A DNA stretch of 35,656 nt from DATHVR01 sp035461175 (GTDB taxonomy: Bacteria; Actinomycetota; Acidimicrobiia; Spongiisociales; ZC4RG35), in NCBI GenBank assembly GCA_035461175.1, contig DATHVR010000196.1:1-35656 (forward strand), in the 5' to 3' direction. The position numbers were made by a program, and so were the translations under genes. The notes under the pieces are model-generated. The model did no database searches. It saw nothing but the letters and a program-made list of their open reading frames with translations, and had not been told where the DNA came from. This document shows, piece by piece, positions 1 to 6,884 of the stretch. Numbering within the stretch: position 1 is the stretch's first letter; each line of letters starts with the position of its first letter.

Positions 1-456
1 CACAACCTCGACGATGAGGCGGCCACCCTGTTCGGCAATGTGATGCAGTGGAATCCCGAGTATCTGGCCCGCCAGGCCCCGGTCCTGCCCGCCTCCGACG
101 ACGGTCTGGCCCGCAAGGTGAAACCGCTGATCAGGGTCGCCGAGCGGGAGACGGCCGCCTACGCCATCGTTCGGGGCATCGACTACGAGGTGGAGGAGTG
201 CCCGATGGCCGCCGGCAACACCATCAACCGCTACAAGGAATGGCTCAACCTCCTGGAAGAACAGTCTCCCGGCATGAAGGCGAACTTCCTCTCCGGGTTC
301 TTCGAGCGGGGCCAGGCCGCCTTCGAGGGCCAGGTCGGAGAAATCGAGTTGTCGACCTGTGAGCGCTGCGGGCAGCCGACCACGGGCTCGGTCTGCGCGT
401 TCTGTCGACTCCGCGAGCAGACGCTGGTCCGGATCTCGAGCCGGGCCGTCTCATGA
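1..456 (+). CDS. TtuA/TtcA-like tRNA 2-thiolation protein, 3' part only
   Basis: The gene is cut by the window edge, and 151 C-terminal residues are visible. The frame is open from base 1, where it reads HNLDDEAATLFGN. This is the PP-loop ATPase motif H-N-x-D-D-x-A/x-T of the TtcA/TtuA/CTU1 group, which adenylates a tRNA base and inserts sulfur. The C-terminus carries a zinc-ribbon pair, CERCG and CAFCR, typical of the TtuA/CTU1 branch rather than TtcA. The missing N-terminus should hold the first zinc ribbon and the SGGxDS P-loop. The stop overlaps the trmI start by four bases (ATGA), so the two are translationally coupled. TtuA makes 2-thiouridine or 2-thioribothymidine in tRNA. The exact target position here is inferred, not shown. 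Confidence 0.8.
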   Translation, partial: HNLDDEAATLFGNVMQWNPEYLARQAPVLPASDDGLARKVKPLIRVAERETAAYAIVRGIDYEVEECPMAAGNTINRYKEWLNLLEEQSPGMKANFLSGFFERGQAAFEGQVGEIELSTCERCGQPTTGSVCAFCRLREQTLVRISSRAVS

Positions 457-1250
457 GCACCTTCCAGGCGGGCGAACCCTGCCTGCTCATCGACGGCAAG
501 GGCAGGCACTACCTCCTCAAGCTGGACCCGGCCCGTCAGTTCCAGTACCACCGGGGGGTGCTCGACCACAGCGACATCATCGGCCGCGAGGACGGATCCT
601 GGGTCGAGGCCTCCTCGGGGGGACGGCTCCTCGCCCTTCGCCCCCGCCTGGCCGATTTCATCCTGCGCATGAAGCGGGGTGCCCAGGTGGTGTATCCCAA
701 GGACATCGGCCCGATCCTCGTCTACGCCGATATCGCACCGGGGATGACCGTTCTCGAGGCGGGAACCGGGTCGGGGGCCCTGACCATGGCCCTGAGCCGG
801 GCGGTGGGGAAGGAGGGAAAGGTCATCTCGGTCGAACGGCGTCAGGATCACGCCGACCACGGCCGCAAGGCGATCGAGCGTTACTTCGGAGAGATACCCG
901 CCAATCTCGATCTACGGGTGGGCGAGGTCGAGGACGTCGTGGCCGAGATCCGTCCGGAGCGGCTCATCCTCGACTTGCCCGAACCATGGCATGCCGCCCA
1001 GGTGGCCGCCGAGCACCAGCCCCCGGGCGGTGTCCTGTGCGGCTATCTCCCCACCGTCCCCCAGGTGCAGACCCTGGTCGAAACGCTGCGCGAGTCGGGG
1101 GCCTTCGCCGAGATCGAGGTGCGGGAATTCCTCTTCCGTGACTGGAACGTCTCGGGAAGATCAGTCCGCCCGGAACACTCGATGGTGGGCCATACGGGCT
1201 TCCTGATCTTCGCCCGCCGCGTTACGCGGGTCGCGTCTGAGGGGTCGTAG
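453..1250 (+). CDS. trmI: tRNA (adenine-58-N1)-methyltransferase TrmI
   Basis: This 265-residue protein methylates N1 of A58 in the tRNA T-loop using S-adenosylmethionine, normally as a homotetramer. The N-terminal beta domain spans about residues 1-85. A Rossmann methyltransferase domain follows, with motif I LEAGTGSGALT (residues 101-111) and the catalytic-region motif LDLPEPW (173-179), both diagnostic for TrmI. The length is close to actinobacterial homologues. The ATG lies in an ATGA overlap with the upstream thiolase gene. In M. tuberculosis trmI also lies just before the proteasome locus, so this is conserved context. The stop codon TAG falls inside the first unit of a heptamer repeat. 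Confidence 0.95.
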   Translation: MSTFQAGEPCLLIDGKGRHYLLKLDPARQFQYHRGVLDHSDIIGREDGSWVEASSGGRLLALRPRLADFILRMKRGAQVVYPKDIGPILVYADIAPGMTVLEAGTGSGALTMALSRAVGKEGKVISVERRQDHADHGRKAIERYFGEIPANLDLRVGEVEDVVAEIRPERLILDLPEPWHAAQVAAEHQPPGGVLCGYLPTVPQVQTLVETLRESGAFAEIEVREFLFRDWNVSGRSVRPEHSMVGHTGFLIFARRVTRVASEGS

Positions 1251-1281
1251 GTGGTAAGTGGGAAGTGATAAGTGGTAGGTC
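1247..1281 (+). repeat. Degenerate heptamer tandem repeat, left arm
   Basis: Five consecutive 7-base units read GTAGGTG, GTAAGTG, GGAAGTG, ATAAGTG, GTAGGTC. The first unit contains the trmI stop codon. The array is inverted relative to the one at 1339-1366, so the convergent trmI/ferredoxin gap can fold into a long imperfect hairpin. Confidence 0.8.
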
Positions 1282-1338
1282 ACGAATCTCCCCGGCGGAC
1301 CCCGAGGTGAAGGGGTGGTTCTGGCAGCGTCGAACCGG

Positions 1339-1366
1339 TACCTACCACCTACCACGTACCACCTAA
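1339..1366 (-). repeat. Degenerate heptamer tandem repeat, right arm
   Basis: Four units read on the + strand as TACCTAC-type, CACCTAC, CACGTAC and CACCTAA. They are the reverse complement of the GTAGGTG-type units at 1247-1281, with about 57 bases between the arms. Confidence 0.8.
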
Positions 1367-1389
1367 AACCGCGTAGCGGACGCTACGCG
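1365..1389 (-). terminator. Rho-independent terminator of the ferredoxin gene
   Basis: A perfect 8-bp stem pairs CGCGTAGC (1370-1377) with GCTACGCG (1382-1389) around a 4-base loop. Read on the minus strand it is followed at once by GGTTTT. The stem overlaps the ferredoxin stop codon (1383-1385). Confidence 0.65.
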
Positions 1390-1628
1390 TCCAAGAAGAT
1401 GCACTCGCCGGGGCATTCCTCGGCGGCTTCGATGGTCAGGTCTTCCTGACCGGCGGGGACGGTGGCCACGCCTTGCGCGCCCTGGGGGTTGCCCTTTTCC
1501 TCGGCATAGATCTTCTCGCCCTCGCGGACGTAGGCGAGGCCGTCGTCCAAGAGGATGAACACGTCGGGGGCGATCTCCTCGCACAGGCCGTCGCCGGTGC
1601 AGAGGTCCTGGTCGATCCAAACCTTCAT
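1383..1628 (-). CDS. Small ferredoxin, probably [3Fe-4S] or Asp-ligated [4Fe-4S]
   Basis: This acidic 81-residue protein is the only minus-strand gene. The cluster motif is C10-TGDGL-C16 plus C72-P-GE-C76. The position of the second cysteine in a [4Fe-4S] motif is Asp13, so the Cx5C...CP pattern resembles the actinobacterial [3Fe-4S] ferredoxins that serve cytochromes P450; an Asp-ligated [4Fe-4S] cluster is also possible. The ATG is preceded by AGGAG (1637-1641 on the opposite strand) with 8-base spacing. A weak minus-strand -10 candidate, TAGCAT, sits at 1688-1693. The gene is divergent from mpa and convergent with trmI. From memory, a similar ferredoxin lies beside arc/mpa in other actinobacteria. 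Its electron-transfer partner is unknown, and no P450 or reductase is nearby. Confidence 0.88.
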   Translation of the reverse strand: MKVWIDQDLCTGDGLCEEIAPDVFILLDDGLAYVREGEKIYAEEKGNPQGAQGVATVPAGQEDLTIEAAEECPGECIFLDA

Positions 1629-1772
1629 TTTTCAGACTCCTAAGTGGGCGCCACCACGCTCGCGGCGCCGGGTTTCAGCAGTTCCCGATGCTAGCGGCGG
1701 GTCGGGTCAACCCCACCCGGGCCGATCGAATCAGCCTGCCGAACAGGTCCTGGGACAAATCGAGCGCGTCCG

Positions 1773-1778
1773 TATACT
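1773..1778 (+). promoter_or_regulatory. Promoter -10 of the mpa operon
   Basis: TATACT is a near-consensus sigma-A -10 box. A weak -35-like TGGGAC lies at 1751-1756 (16-base spacer). The predicted start of transcription near 1785 leaves a short leader containing the Shine-Dalgarno AGGAGG at 1797-1802. Confidence 0.6.
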
Positions 1779-1807
1779 GCGCGGAGGCACCGGATAGGAG
1801 GAGCCCT

Positions 1808-3535
1808 ATGAGCCGACCGAGCGAGGCGAAAGAAGTCGCAGAGCTGCGTCGGACCATCGCCGCCCTCGAACAGGAAGTGGCAGGCCTCCGACGACACCTG
1901 CGCGACAGCACCGATGTCCCGGCCGAACTGGAACGTGAACTTGCCGACGCCCTCCAGACCGTGGAGCGTCTCCGCTCCCAGAACGACAAGCTGGCGTCGG
2001 TCCTGGAGGAAGCACGGGAACAACTCAGCGTCCTCCGGGCCGAGGTGGAGAAACTGACCACCCCACCCAACAACTTCGGCACCGTCCTCCAGGTCAACGA
2101 GGACGGCACCATCGACGTGATGACCGGCAATCGCAAGCTGCGGGTGGCGGCCCAGCCCACCATCGAGGTGAAGGAGCTCTCGATCGGCCAGGAGGTCCTC
2201 TTGAACGAGAGCCTCAACATCGTCGACATCCGCGGTTACGAGCGTTCCGGCGAGGTGGTCCGGGTCCGTGAGAAGCTGGCGGATGGCCGGGTGGTCGTCA
2301 TCGCCCGCGCCGACGAAGAACAGGTCCTCGAGCTGTCCGATTCTATGAAGGGCCAGAAGTTCCGGGCCGGCGACTTCGTGCGCATCGACCCCAAGTCGGG
2401 CCTCATCTACGAGAAGCTGGCCCGACCCGAGGTGGAAGAGCTGGTGCTCGAAGAGGTGCCCGATGTCACCTATGAGCAGGTGGGCGGCCTCGCCACCCAG
2501 ATCGAGGAGATCCGCGACGCCGTCGAGCTTCCCTACGTCTACAAGGATTTGTTCGGCGACTACGGCCTCGTCCCCCCCAAGGGGATCCTCCTCTACGGAC
2601 CCCCCGGGTGCGGCAAGACCCTGATCGCCAAGGCGGTGGCCAACAGCCTCGCCACCGCCGTGGCCGAGCGGACCGGCAACCCCGACACCCGGAGCTATTT
2701 CCTCAACGTCAAGGGCCCCGAACTTCTCAACAAGTGGGTGGGCGAGACCGAGCGCCAGATCCGGCTGATCTTCCAGCGTGCCAAGGAGAAGTCCGACGAA
2801 GGCGTGCCGGTGATCGTCTTCTTCGACGAGATGGATTCTCTCTTCCGGACCCGTGGGTCGGGGATCAGTTCCGACGTCGAATCGACCATCGTCCCCCAGC
2901 TCCTGTCGGAACTGGATGGGGTGGAGGCACTGAAGAACGTGATCGTGATCGGAGCCTCCAACCGGGAGGACCTGATCGACCCCGCCATCCTGCGCCCGGG
3001 ACGCCTGGACGTGAAGATCAAGATCCACCGCCCCGATCCTGTCGCGGCCCGCCAGATCTTCCGCATCTACCTCGATCCCGCGGTCCCCCTCGACGAAGAG
3101 GAATTGCAGGCGGCCGATGGCGACATCGAGACCCTGCTCGGGAGAATGGTCGACCGCACCGTCGAGACGATGTATTCGGAGAGCGACGAGAACCGTTTCC
3201 TCGAGGTCACCTACGCCAACGGAGATCGGGAGTTGCTCTACTTCAAGGACTTCTCTTCCGGGGCGATGATCGAGAACATCGTCCGGCGGGCCAAGAAGGA
3301 CGCCATCAAGCGCCAGATCGCAGGCGGCTCACGAGGTGTCAAGACCGAGGATCTGCTGGTGGCCATCAAACAGGAGTTCCGCGAGCACGAGGACCTCCCC
3401 AACACCACCAACCCGGACGACTGGGCCAAGATCTCCGGTAAGAAGGGTGAGCGGATCGTCTACGTCCGCACCCTGGTCGAGGGCGACGCCGAGAGCCGCA
3501 TGATTGAGCGGGTCTCCACCGGGCAGTACCTGTGA
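1808..3535 (+). CDS. mpa: Proteasome-associated AAA ATPase Mpa/ARC
   Basis: This 575-residue hexameric unfoldase binds Pup-tagged proteins and threads them into the 20S proteasome. An N-terminal coiled coil (about residues 8-85), which binds Pup, is followed by tandem OB-fold domains (about 90-235) and an AAA domain with Walker A GPPGCGKT (264-271) and Walker B VIVFFDEMD (335-343). The C-terminus ends GQYL, the docking motif that inserts into proteasome alpha-ring pockets. I chose the ATG at 1808 because it follows the Shine-Dalgarno AGGAGG (1797-1802) and the -10 box at 1773. The frame is open further upstream to 1688, but that extension lacks family similarity. The gene heads the dop-pup-prcBA cluster. 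Confidence 0.97.
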   Translation: MSRPSEAKEVAELRRTIAALEQEVAGLRRHLRDSTDVPAELERELADALQTVERLRSQNDKLASVLEEAREQLSVLRAEVEKLTTPPNNFGTVLQVNEDGTIDVMTGNRKLRVAAQPTIEVKELSIGQEVLLNESLNIVDIRGYERSGEVVRVREKLADGRVVVIARADEEQVLELSDSMKGQKFRAGDFVRIDPKSGLIYEKLARPEVEELVLEEVPDVTYEQVGGLATQIEEIRDAVELPYVYKDLFGDYGLVPPKGILLYGPPGCGKTLIAKAVANSLATAVAERTGNPDTRSYFLNVKGPELLNKWVGETERQIRLIFQRAKEKSDEGVPVIVFFDEMDSLFRTRGSGISSDVESTIVPQLLSELDGVEALKNVIVIGASNREDLIDPAILRPGRLDVKIKIHRPDPVAARQIFRIYLDPAVPLDEEELQAADGDIETLLGRMVDRTVETMYSESDENRFLEVTYANGDRELLYFKDFSSGAMIENIVRRAKKDAIKRQIAGGSRGVKTEDLLVAIKQEFREHEDLPNTTNPDDWAKISGKKGERIVYVRTLVEGDAESRMIERVSTGQYL

Positions 3536-3548
3536 GCCGGAGCGGCTG

Positions 3549-5015
3549 ATGGCCCTGCGCAAGGTGGTCGGCACCGAGACCGAGTACGGGATCGCCGTGC
3601 GCTCGGACCCGGAGTTCAACCCGGCGCTGGGCTCGGCCATGGTCGTCAACTCCTATCCCGGCCCCCGGGTGCGGGTGCAGTGGTCCTATGAGGAAGAGTC
3701 TCCCGGTCGGGACGCCCGCGGCTTCGGTCACGAGGGCTACGGAATGGCCGAGCCAGAGGGGACCCTCGTCAACGCCGTGCTCGCCAACGGGGCCCGTCTC
3801 TACGTCGACCACGCCCATCCCGAATACTCGGGCCCCGAGTCGTGGGACCCGCTCCAGGCGGCTCTCTACGACAAGGCGGGGGAGGTGGTGATGCACCGGG
3901 CCGCCACCGCCGCCACCGAGCGGCTGGGCGGGACCCGTCTCGCCCTCTACAAGAACAACTCCGACCGCAAGGGCAATTCCTATGGGGCTCACGAGAACTA
4001 CCTCCTCTCTCGGTCGACGCCCTTCGGGGAAGTGATCCGCTATGCCATGACCTTCCTGGTCACCCGCCAGCTCTTCACCGGAGCCGGCAAGGTCGGGTCC
4101 GAGAACGGGCGGCCCCCAACCGACTTTCAGTTGACCCAGCGGGCCGACTTCTTCGAGGAGGAAGTTGGCCTGGAGACCACGCTCAAGCGTCCGATCATCA
4201 ACACCCGCGACGAGCCCCACGGCGACTCCACCAAGTACCGGCGGCTCCACGTCATCGTCGGCGACGCCAACCTCTCCGAAGTCCAGATCTTTCTGAAGCT
4301 AGGAGCCACCGCCCTCATGCTGGCCGCACTGGAGGACGGGGCGCTGCCCGATCCCCTCGATCTGGCCGACCCGGTCTCGGCCTGCTGGGGGGTGAGCCAC
4401 GACTACCGCAAGCCGCTGGAACTGGAGGGCGGCGGCACCGCCACCGCTCTCGACCTGCAGTGGCGCTACCTGGAATGGCTCTCCAAGTACGTCGAAAAGG
4501 AACTCGACGAACCGGTGTGGCGACAGGTGCTGACGGAGTGGCGGTCGGTTCTCGAGGACTTCGAAACCGATCCGTCCCGGCTGGCCGACCGGCTCGACTG
4601 GGCGGCGAAGCTGAGGATGTTCCAACGCTACATCGATCGCGATGGGCTGGAGTGGGGCGATTCCAAACTCGCCGCCATGGACCTCCAGTATCACGACGTC
4701 GATCCCGATCGGGGCCTGTACAACCGCCTGGCCGCCCGGGGCGGGATCCGGCGCCTGTTCACCGATGCCGAGATCGAGGCGGCCGAGATTACGCCCCCCG
4801 TCGAGACCCGGGCCTACTTCCGGGGCCGGTGCGTCACCCAGTTCCCCGAGGGCCTGGTCGCAGCCAACTGGGACTCGCTGGTCTTCGACGTCGGCGAGAC
4901 CCACTTGCGCCGGTTGGCGATGCTGGAGCCATTACGGGGGACCCGCGAGCTGGTGGGTCCTATCCTCGATTCTGTGCACGACCCCGCCGAACTCATCAAG
5001 CGACTAGGAGACTGA
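3549..5015 (+). CDS. dop: Pup deamidase/depupylase Dop
   Basis: This 488-residue carboxylate-amine ligase-fold enzyme removes Pup from substrates and, where needed, deamidates Pup's C-terminal Gln. The N-terminal GTETEYGI holds the metal-binding glutamates. The segment around residues 38-62 (VRVQWSYEEESPGRD) is an insertion absent from the paralogue PafA here and matches the Dop loop. The catalytic aspartate is probably Asp87 in RLYVDHAHPEYS, equivalent to Asp95 of the mycobacterial enzyme. The start at 3549 is preceded by GGAG (3539-3542). An upstream in-frame start at 3504 inside mpa is less likely. Because the Pup encoded next door already ends in Glu, Dop probably acts mainly as a depupylase here. 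Confidence 0.95.
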   Translation: MALRKVVGTETEYGIAVRSDPEFNPALGSAMVVNSYPGPRVRVQWSYEEESPGRDARGFGHEGYGMAEPEGTLVNAVLANGARLYVDHAHPEYSGPESWDPLQAALYDKAGEVVMHRAATAATERLGGTRLALYKNNSDRKGNSYGAHENYLLSRSTPFGEVIRYAMTFLVTRQLFTGAGKVGSENGRPPTDFQLTQRADFFEEEVGLETTLKRPIINTRDEPHGDSTKYRRLHVIVGDANLSEVQIFLKLGATALMLAALEDGALPDPLDLADPVSACWGVSHDYRKPLELEGGGTATALDLQWRYLEWLSKYVEKELDEPVWRQVLTEWRSVLEDFETDPSRLADRLDWAAKLRMFQRYIDRDGLEWGDSKLAAMDLQYHDVDPDRGLYNRLAARGGIRRLFTDAEIEAAEITPPVETRAYFRGRCVTQFPEGLVAANWDSLVFDVGETHLRRLAMLEPLRGTRELVGPILDSVHDPAELIKRLGD

Positions 5016-5016
5016 C

Positions 5017-5211
5017 ATGGCAGAGCAGGAACGCCCCCGGTCTCGATCCCGCGAGACCGAGGAGAAGGAAACCGAGGACCTCGAGGTCTCCGACGTCGAG
5101 ACCGAGGCCGACCTGGAAGAACTCGACGACCTCCTCGACGAGATCGATTCGGTGCTGGAAGAGAACGCCGAAGAGTTCGTCAAGAACTACGTCCAGAAGG
5201 GCGGCGAGTAG
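5017..5211 (+). CDS. pup: Prokaryotic ubiquitin-like protein Pup, GGE form
   Basis: This 64-residue, acidic, mostly disordered tag is attached through its C-terminal Glu to lysines by PafA. The helical Mpa-binding segment is about residues 30-52 (ELDDLLDEIDSVLEEN), and the C-terminus is YVQKGGE. The last codon is GAG (5206-5208), so the protein is made directly in the ligation-ready Glu form rather than as the GGQ precursor of mycobacteria. The ATG lies one base after the dop stop, with Shine-Dalgarno AGGAG at 5006-5010. A GC hairpin follows the stop codon directly. Confidence 0.96.
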   Translation: MAEQERPRSRSRETEEKETEDLEVSDVETEADLEELDDLLDEIDSVLEENAEEFVKNYVQKGGE

Positions 5212-5212
5212 G

Positions 5213-5227
5213 GGCGGCTCTGCCGCC
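5213..5227 (+). terminator. GC hairpin directly after pup
   Basis: GGCGGC (5213-5218), loop TCT, then GCCGCC (5222-5227) form a perfect 6-bp stem starting two bases after the pup stop. There is no T-run. It may be a weak terminator or may protect the mpa-dop-pup mRNA 3' end. Confidence 0.45.
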
Positions 5228-5243
5228 GACTCGCCGCCGTCGT

Positions 5244-5292
5244 GGGTAATGGGTGGTGAGTGGTGGGTACCCACCACCCATGACTCACCACC
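5244..5292 (+). repeat. Palindromic heptamer repeat between pup and prcB
   Basis: Seven 7-base units in a row read GGGTAAT, GGGTGGT, GAGTGGT, GGGTACC, CACCACC, CATGACT, CACCACC. The array is palindromic about GGGTACCC (5265-5272). The right arm is exactly one 7-base unit longer than the left within the matching region. Confidence 0.8.
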
Positions 5293-5352
5293 CGATACCG
5301 CCCGGCGAGATCACGGTCAGCTCATCCCGCACGGCTTGACGCGCTCTCGCGA

Positions 5353-5358
5353 TACAGT
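5353..5358 (+). promoter_or_regulatory. Possible -10 box for prcB
   Basis: TACAGT fits TANNNT and ends 10 bases before the prcB ATG. No Shine-Dalgarno lies between, so the transcript would be nearly leaderless. A TTGACG at 5336-5341 is too close (11-base spacer) to act as its -35. Confidence 0.4.
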
Positions 5359-5368
5359 GGCTTCCTCT

Positions 5369-6157
5369 ATGTCGCACTTTCCGCTTCCCATGGACGTGCC
5401 CGTCCCCACCAGCAGCTTCACCGACCTCCTGGCGGCGGTGGGAGCCACGCCGCGCTGGGATGTGCCCACCGATCTCGCTCGCAATCTCTCGGTCCCGGAG
5501 GGGACGACCGTTCTGGCTCTCCGCCACGGGGACGGGGTGGTGATCGCCGGTGATCGCCAGGCCACCGAGGGCCACCTGGTGGCCCATCGCTACATCCAGA
5601 AGGTGTTCCCGGCCGACCGCTACTCCGCCGTGGCCATCGCCGGAACCGCCGGCCTCGCCATCGAGATGGTCCGCCTCTTCCAGGTCGAGCTCGAACACTA
5701 CGAAAAGCTCGAGGGCCGGCGCCTCTCTCTGGACGGCAAGGCCACCTTCCTCGCCCGTCTGGTCCGCGGCCAGCTGCCGATGGCCCTCCAGGGCCTGGTG
5801 GTGGTGCCGCTCTTCGCCGGATACGACGCCCTCGAACATGTCGGTCGTCTCTACTCCTACGACGTCGTCGGCGGTCGCTATGAGGAACGTGACTTCGCCT
5901 CCACCGGCTCCGGGGCCCGGCTGGCCAAGTCCTTCCTGCGCACGGCCTACCGGCCCGACCTGGACACCACAGAGGCAGTGACCATGGCGGTCGAAGCGCT
6001 GGTGTCGGCTGCCCAGGAGGACACGGCCACCGGCGGTCCCGACCTGCGCCGGGGAATCCTCCCCAACGTCTACCGGATCAACGCCGAGGGCATCACCGAG
6101 CTCTCCGACGAGGAACTGCTTCCCATCGCCGAGGATGCCATGGAGAGAATCCGATGA
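5369..6157 (+). CDS. prcB: Proteasome subunit beta PrcB
   Basis: This 262-residue protein is the proteolytic subunit of the 20S core. A 45-residue propeptide ends in Gly45, and self-cleavage should expose Thr46 (PEG/TTVLAL) as the N-terminal nucleophile. Counting Thr46 as residue 1, the conserved Asp17 (GDRQAT, Asp62) and Lys33 (IQKVF, Lys78) fall exactly in place, so the active site looks intact. The start at 5369 is chosen from the propeptide length. An in-frame GTG lies four codons upstream. No clear Shine-Dalgarno is present. The stop overlaps the prcA start (ATGA). Confidence 0.95.
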   Translation: MSHFPLPMDVPVPTSSFTDLLAAVGATPRWDVPTDLARNLSVPEGTTVLALRHGDGVVIAGDRQATEGHLVAHRYIQKVFPADRYSAVAIAGTAGLAIEMVRLFQVELEHYEKLEGRRLSLDGKATFLARLVRGQLPMALQGLVVVPLFAGYDALEHVGRLYSYDVVGGRYEERDFASTGSGARLAKSFLRTAYRPDLDTTEAVTMAVEALVSAAQEDTATGGPDLRRGILPNVYRINAEGITELSDEELLPIAEDAMERIR

Positions 6158-6834
6158 GCATGCCCTTCTATGTCGCTCCCGAGCAGTTGGTTCGCGACAA
6201 GGCCGAGTTCGCCCGCAAGGGCATCGCCCGAGGCCGTTCGATCCTGGCCGTCGAGTTCGACACCGGGCTCCTGCTGATGGCAGAGAACCCGTCGCGGACC
6301 CTGCGCAAGATCGCCGAGGTGTACGACCGCATCGCCTTTGCCGGGGTGGGCCGGTACAACGAGTTCGACACCCTCCGCAAGGCGGGGGTGCGGCAGGCCG
6401 ACCTGATGGGCTACCTCTACAGCCGCGAGGACGTCAACGCCATGGCGCTGGCCACCGCCTTCGCCCAGACCCTGGGATCCATCTTCAGCCACGAGTTGAA
6501 GCCCTACGAGGTCGAGATCCTCATCGCCGAGCTCGGGGCCGGAGACGAGGAGAACAAGCTCTACCGCATCTCCTATGACGGCACCCTCTCCGACGAACGG
6601 CACTTCGCCGCCATCGGAGGCAAGGCCGAGGGCCTCGTCACCGCCCTGGAGGAACTGTGGCGGGAGGGTATGAATCTCGAGGAGGCGCTGGAGGCGGGCC
6701 GGGAGGCGTTCCGGCGAGCCGAGGAGCGAGAGCCGGAGGGCTGGGAGCTGGTCGTGCTCGACGCCGTCAACGGGCGGCGCAGCTTCCGTCGCCTGGAGGA
6801 CTCGACCATGCCCGAGGACCAACCCGGGGATTGA
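6154..6834 (+). CDS. prcA: Proteasome subunit alpha PrcA
   Basis: This 226-residue protein forms the outer heptameric rings of the 20S proteasome, which gate entry and bind the GQYL tail of Mpa. The N-terminus has the alpha-type pattern YVAPEQLVRDKAEFARKGI, followed by RGRSILAVEF. It has no propeptide or catalytic Thr, as expected. The variable acidic C-terminal tail ends MPEDQPGD. The ATG at 6154 overlaps the prcB stop by four bases, which fits the 1:1 stoichiometry of alpha and beta subunits. Confidence 0.95.
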   Translation: MSMPFYVAPEQLVRDKAEFARKGIARGRSILAVEFDTGLLLMAENPSRTLRKIAEVYDRIAFAGVGRYNEFDTLRKAGVRQADLMGYLYSREDVNAMALATAFAQTLGSIFSHELKPYEVEILIAELGAGDEENKLYRISYDGTLSDERHFAAIGGKAEGLVTALEELWREGMNLEEALEAGREAFRRAEEREPEGWELVVLDAVNGRRSFRRLEDSTMPEDQPGD

Positions 6835-6872
6835 GGGCCAGAAATGGGCACACCGTCAGTCCTGTTGTCTCC

Positions 6873-6878
6873 TAGTCT
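6873..6878 (+). promoter_or_regulatory. -10 box of a leaderless pafA transcript
   Basis: TAGTCT fits TANNNT and ends exactly 6 bases before the GTG start of pafA (6885). There is no Shine-Dalgarno in the 50-base prcA-pafA gap. Transcription would begin at or next to the start codon. Confidence 0.6.
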
Positions 6879-6884
6879 GACGGC

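Noticed and set aside
1691..3028. A long open frame antisense to mpa (445 codons), and a similar one antisense to pyrG (26707-28302).
   Set aside because: They are by-products of GC-rich codon use in the real genes. The products show no family motifs and no start signals.
3842..6157. A continuous frame from inside dop through pup into prcB, which could suggest a giant fusion protein.
   Set aside because: Only the part from 5369 encodes a recognisable protein. Upstream it is out of frame with dop and pup.
6851..6878. A possible PafBC-controlled (RecA-NDp type, TTGTCRGTG-N8-TANNNT) promoter before pafA.
   Set aside because: The nearest match, CCGTCAGTC, has three mismatches and its spacing to TAGTCT is 11 rather than 8.
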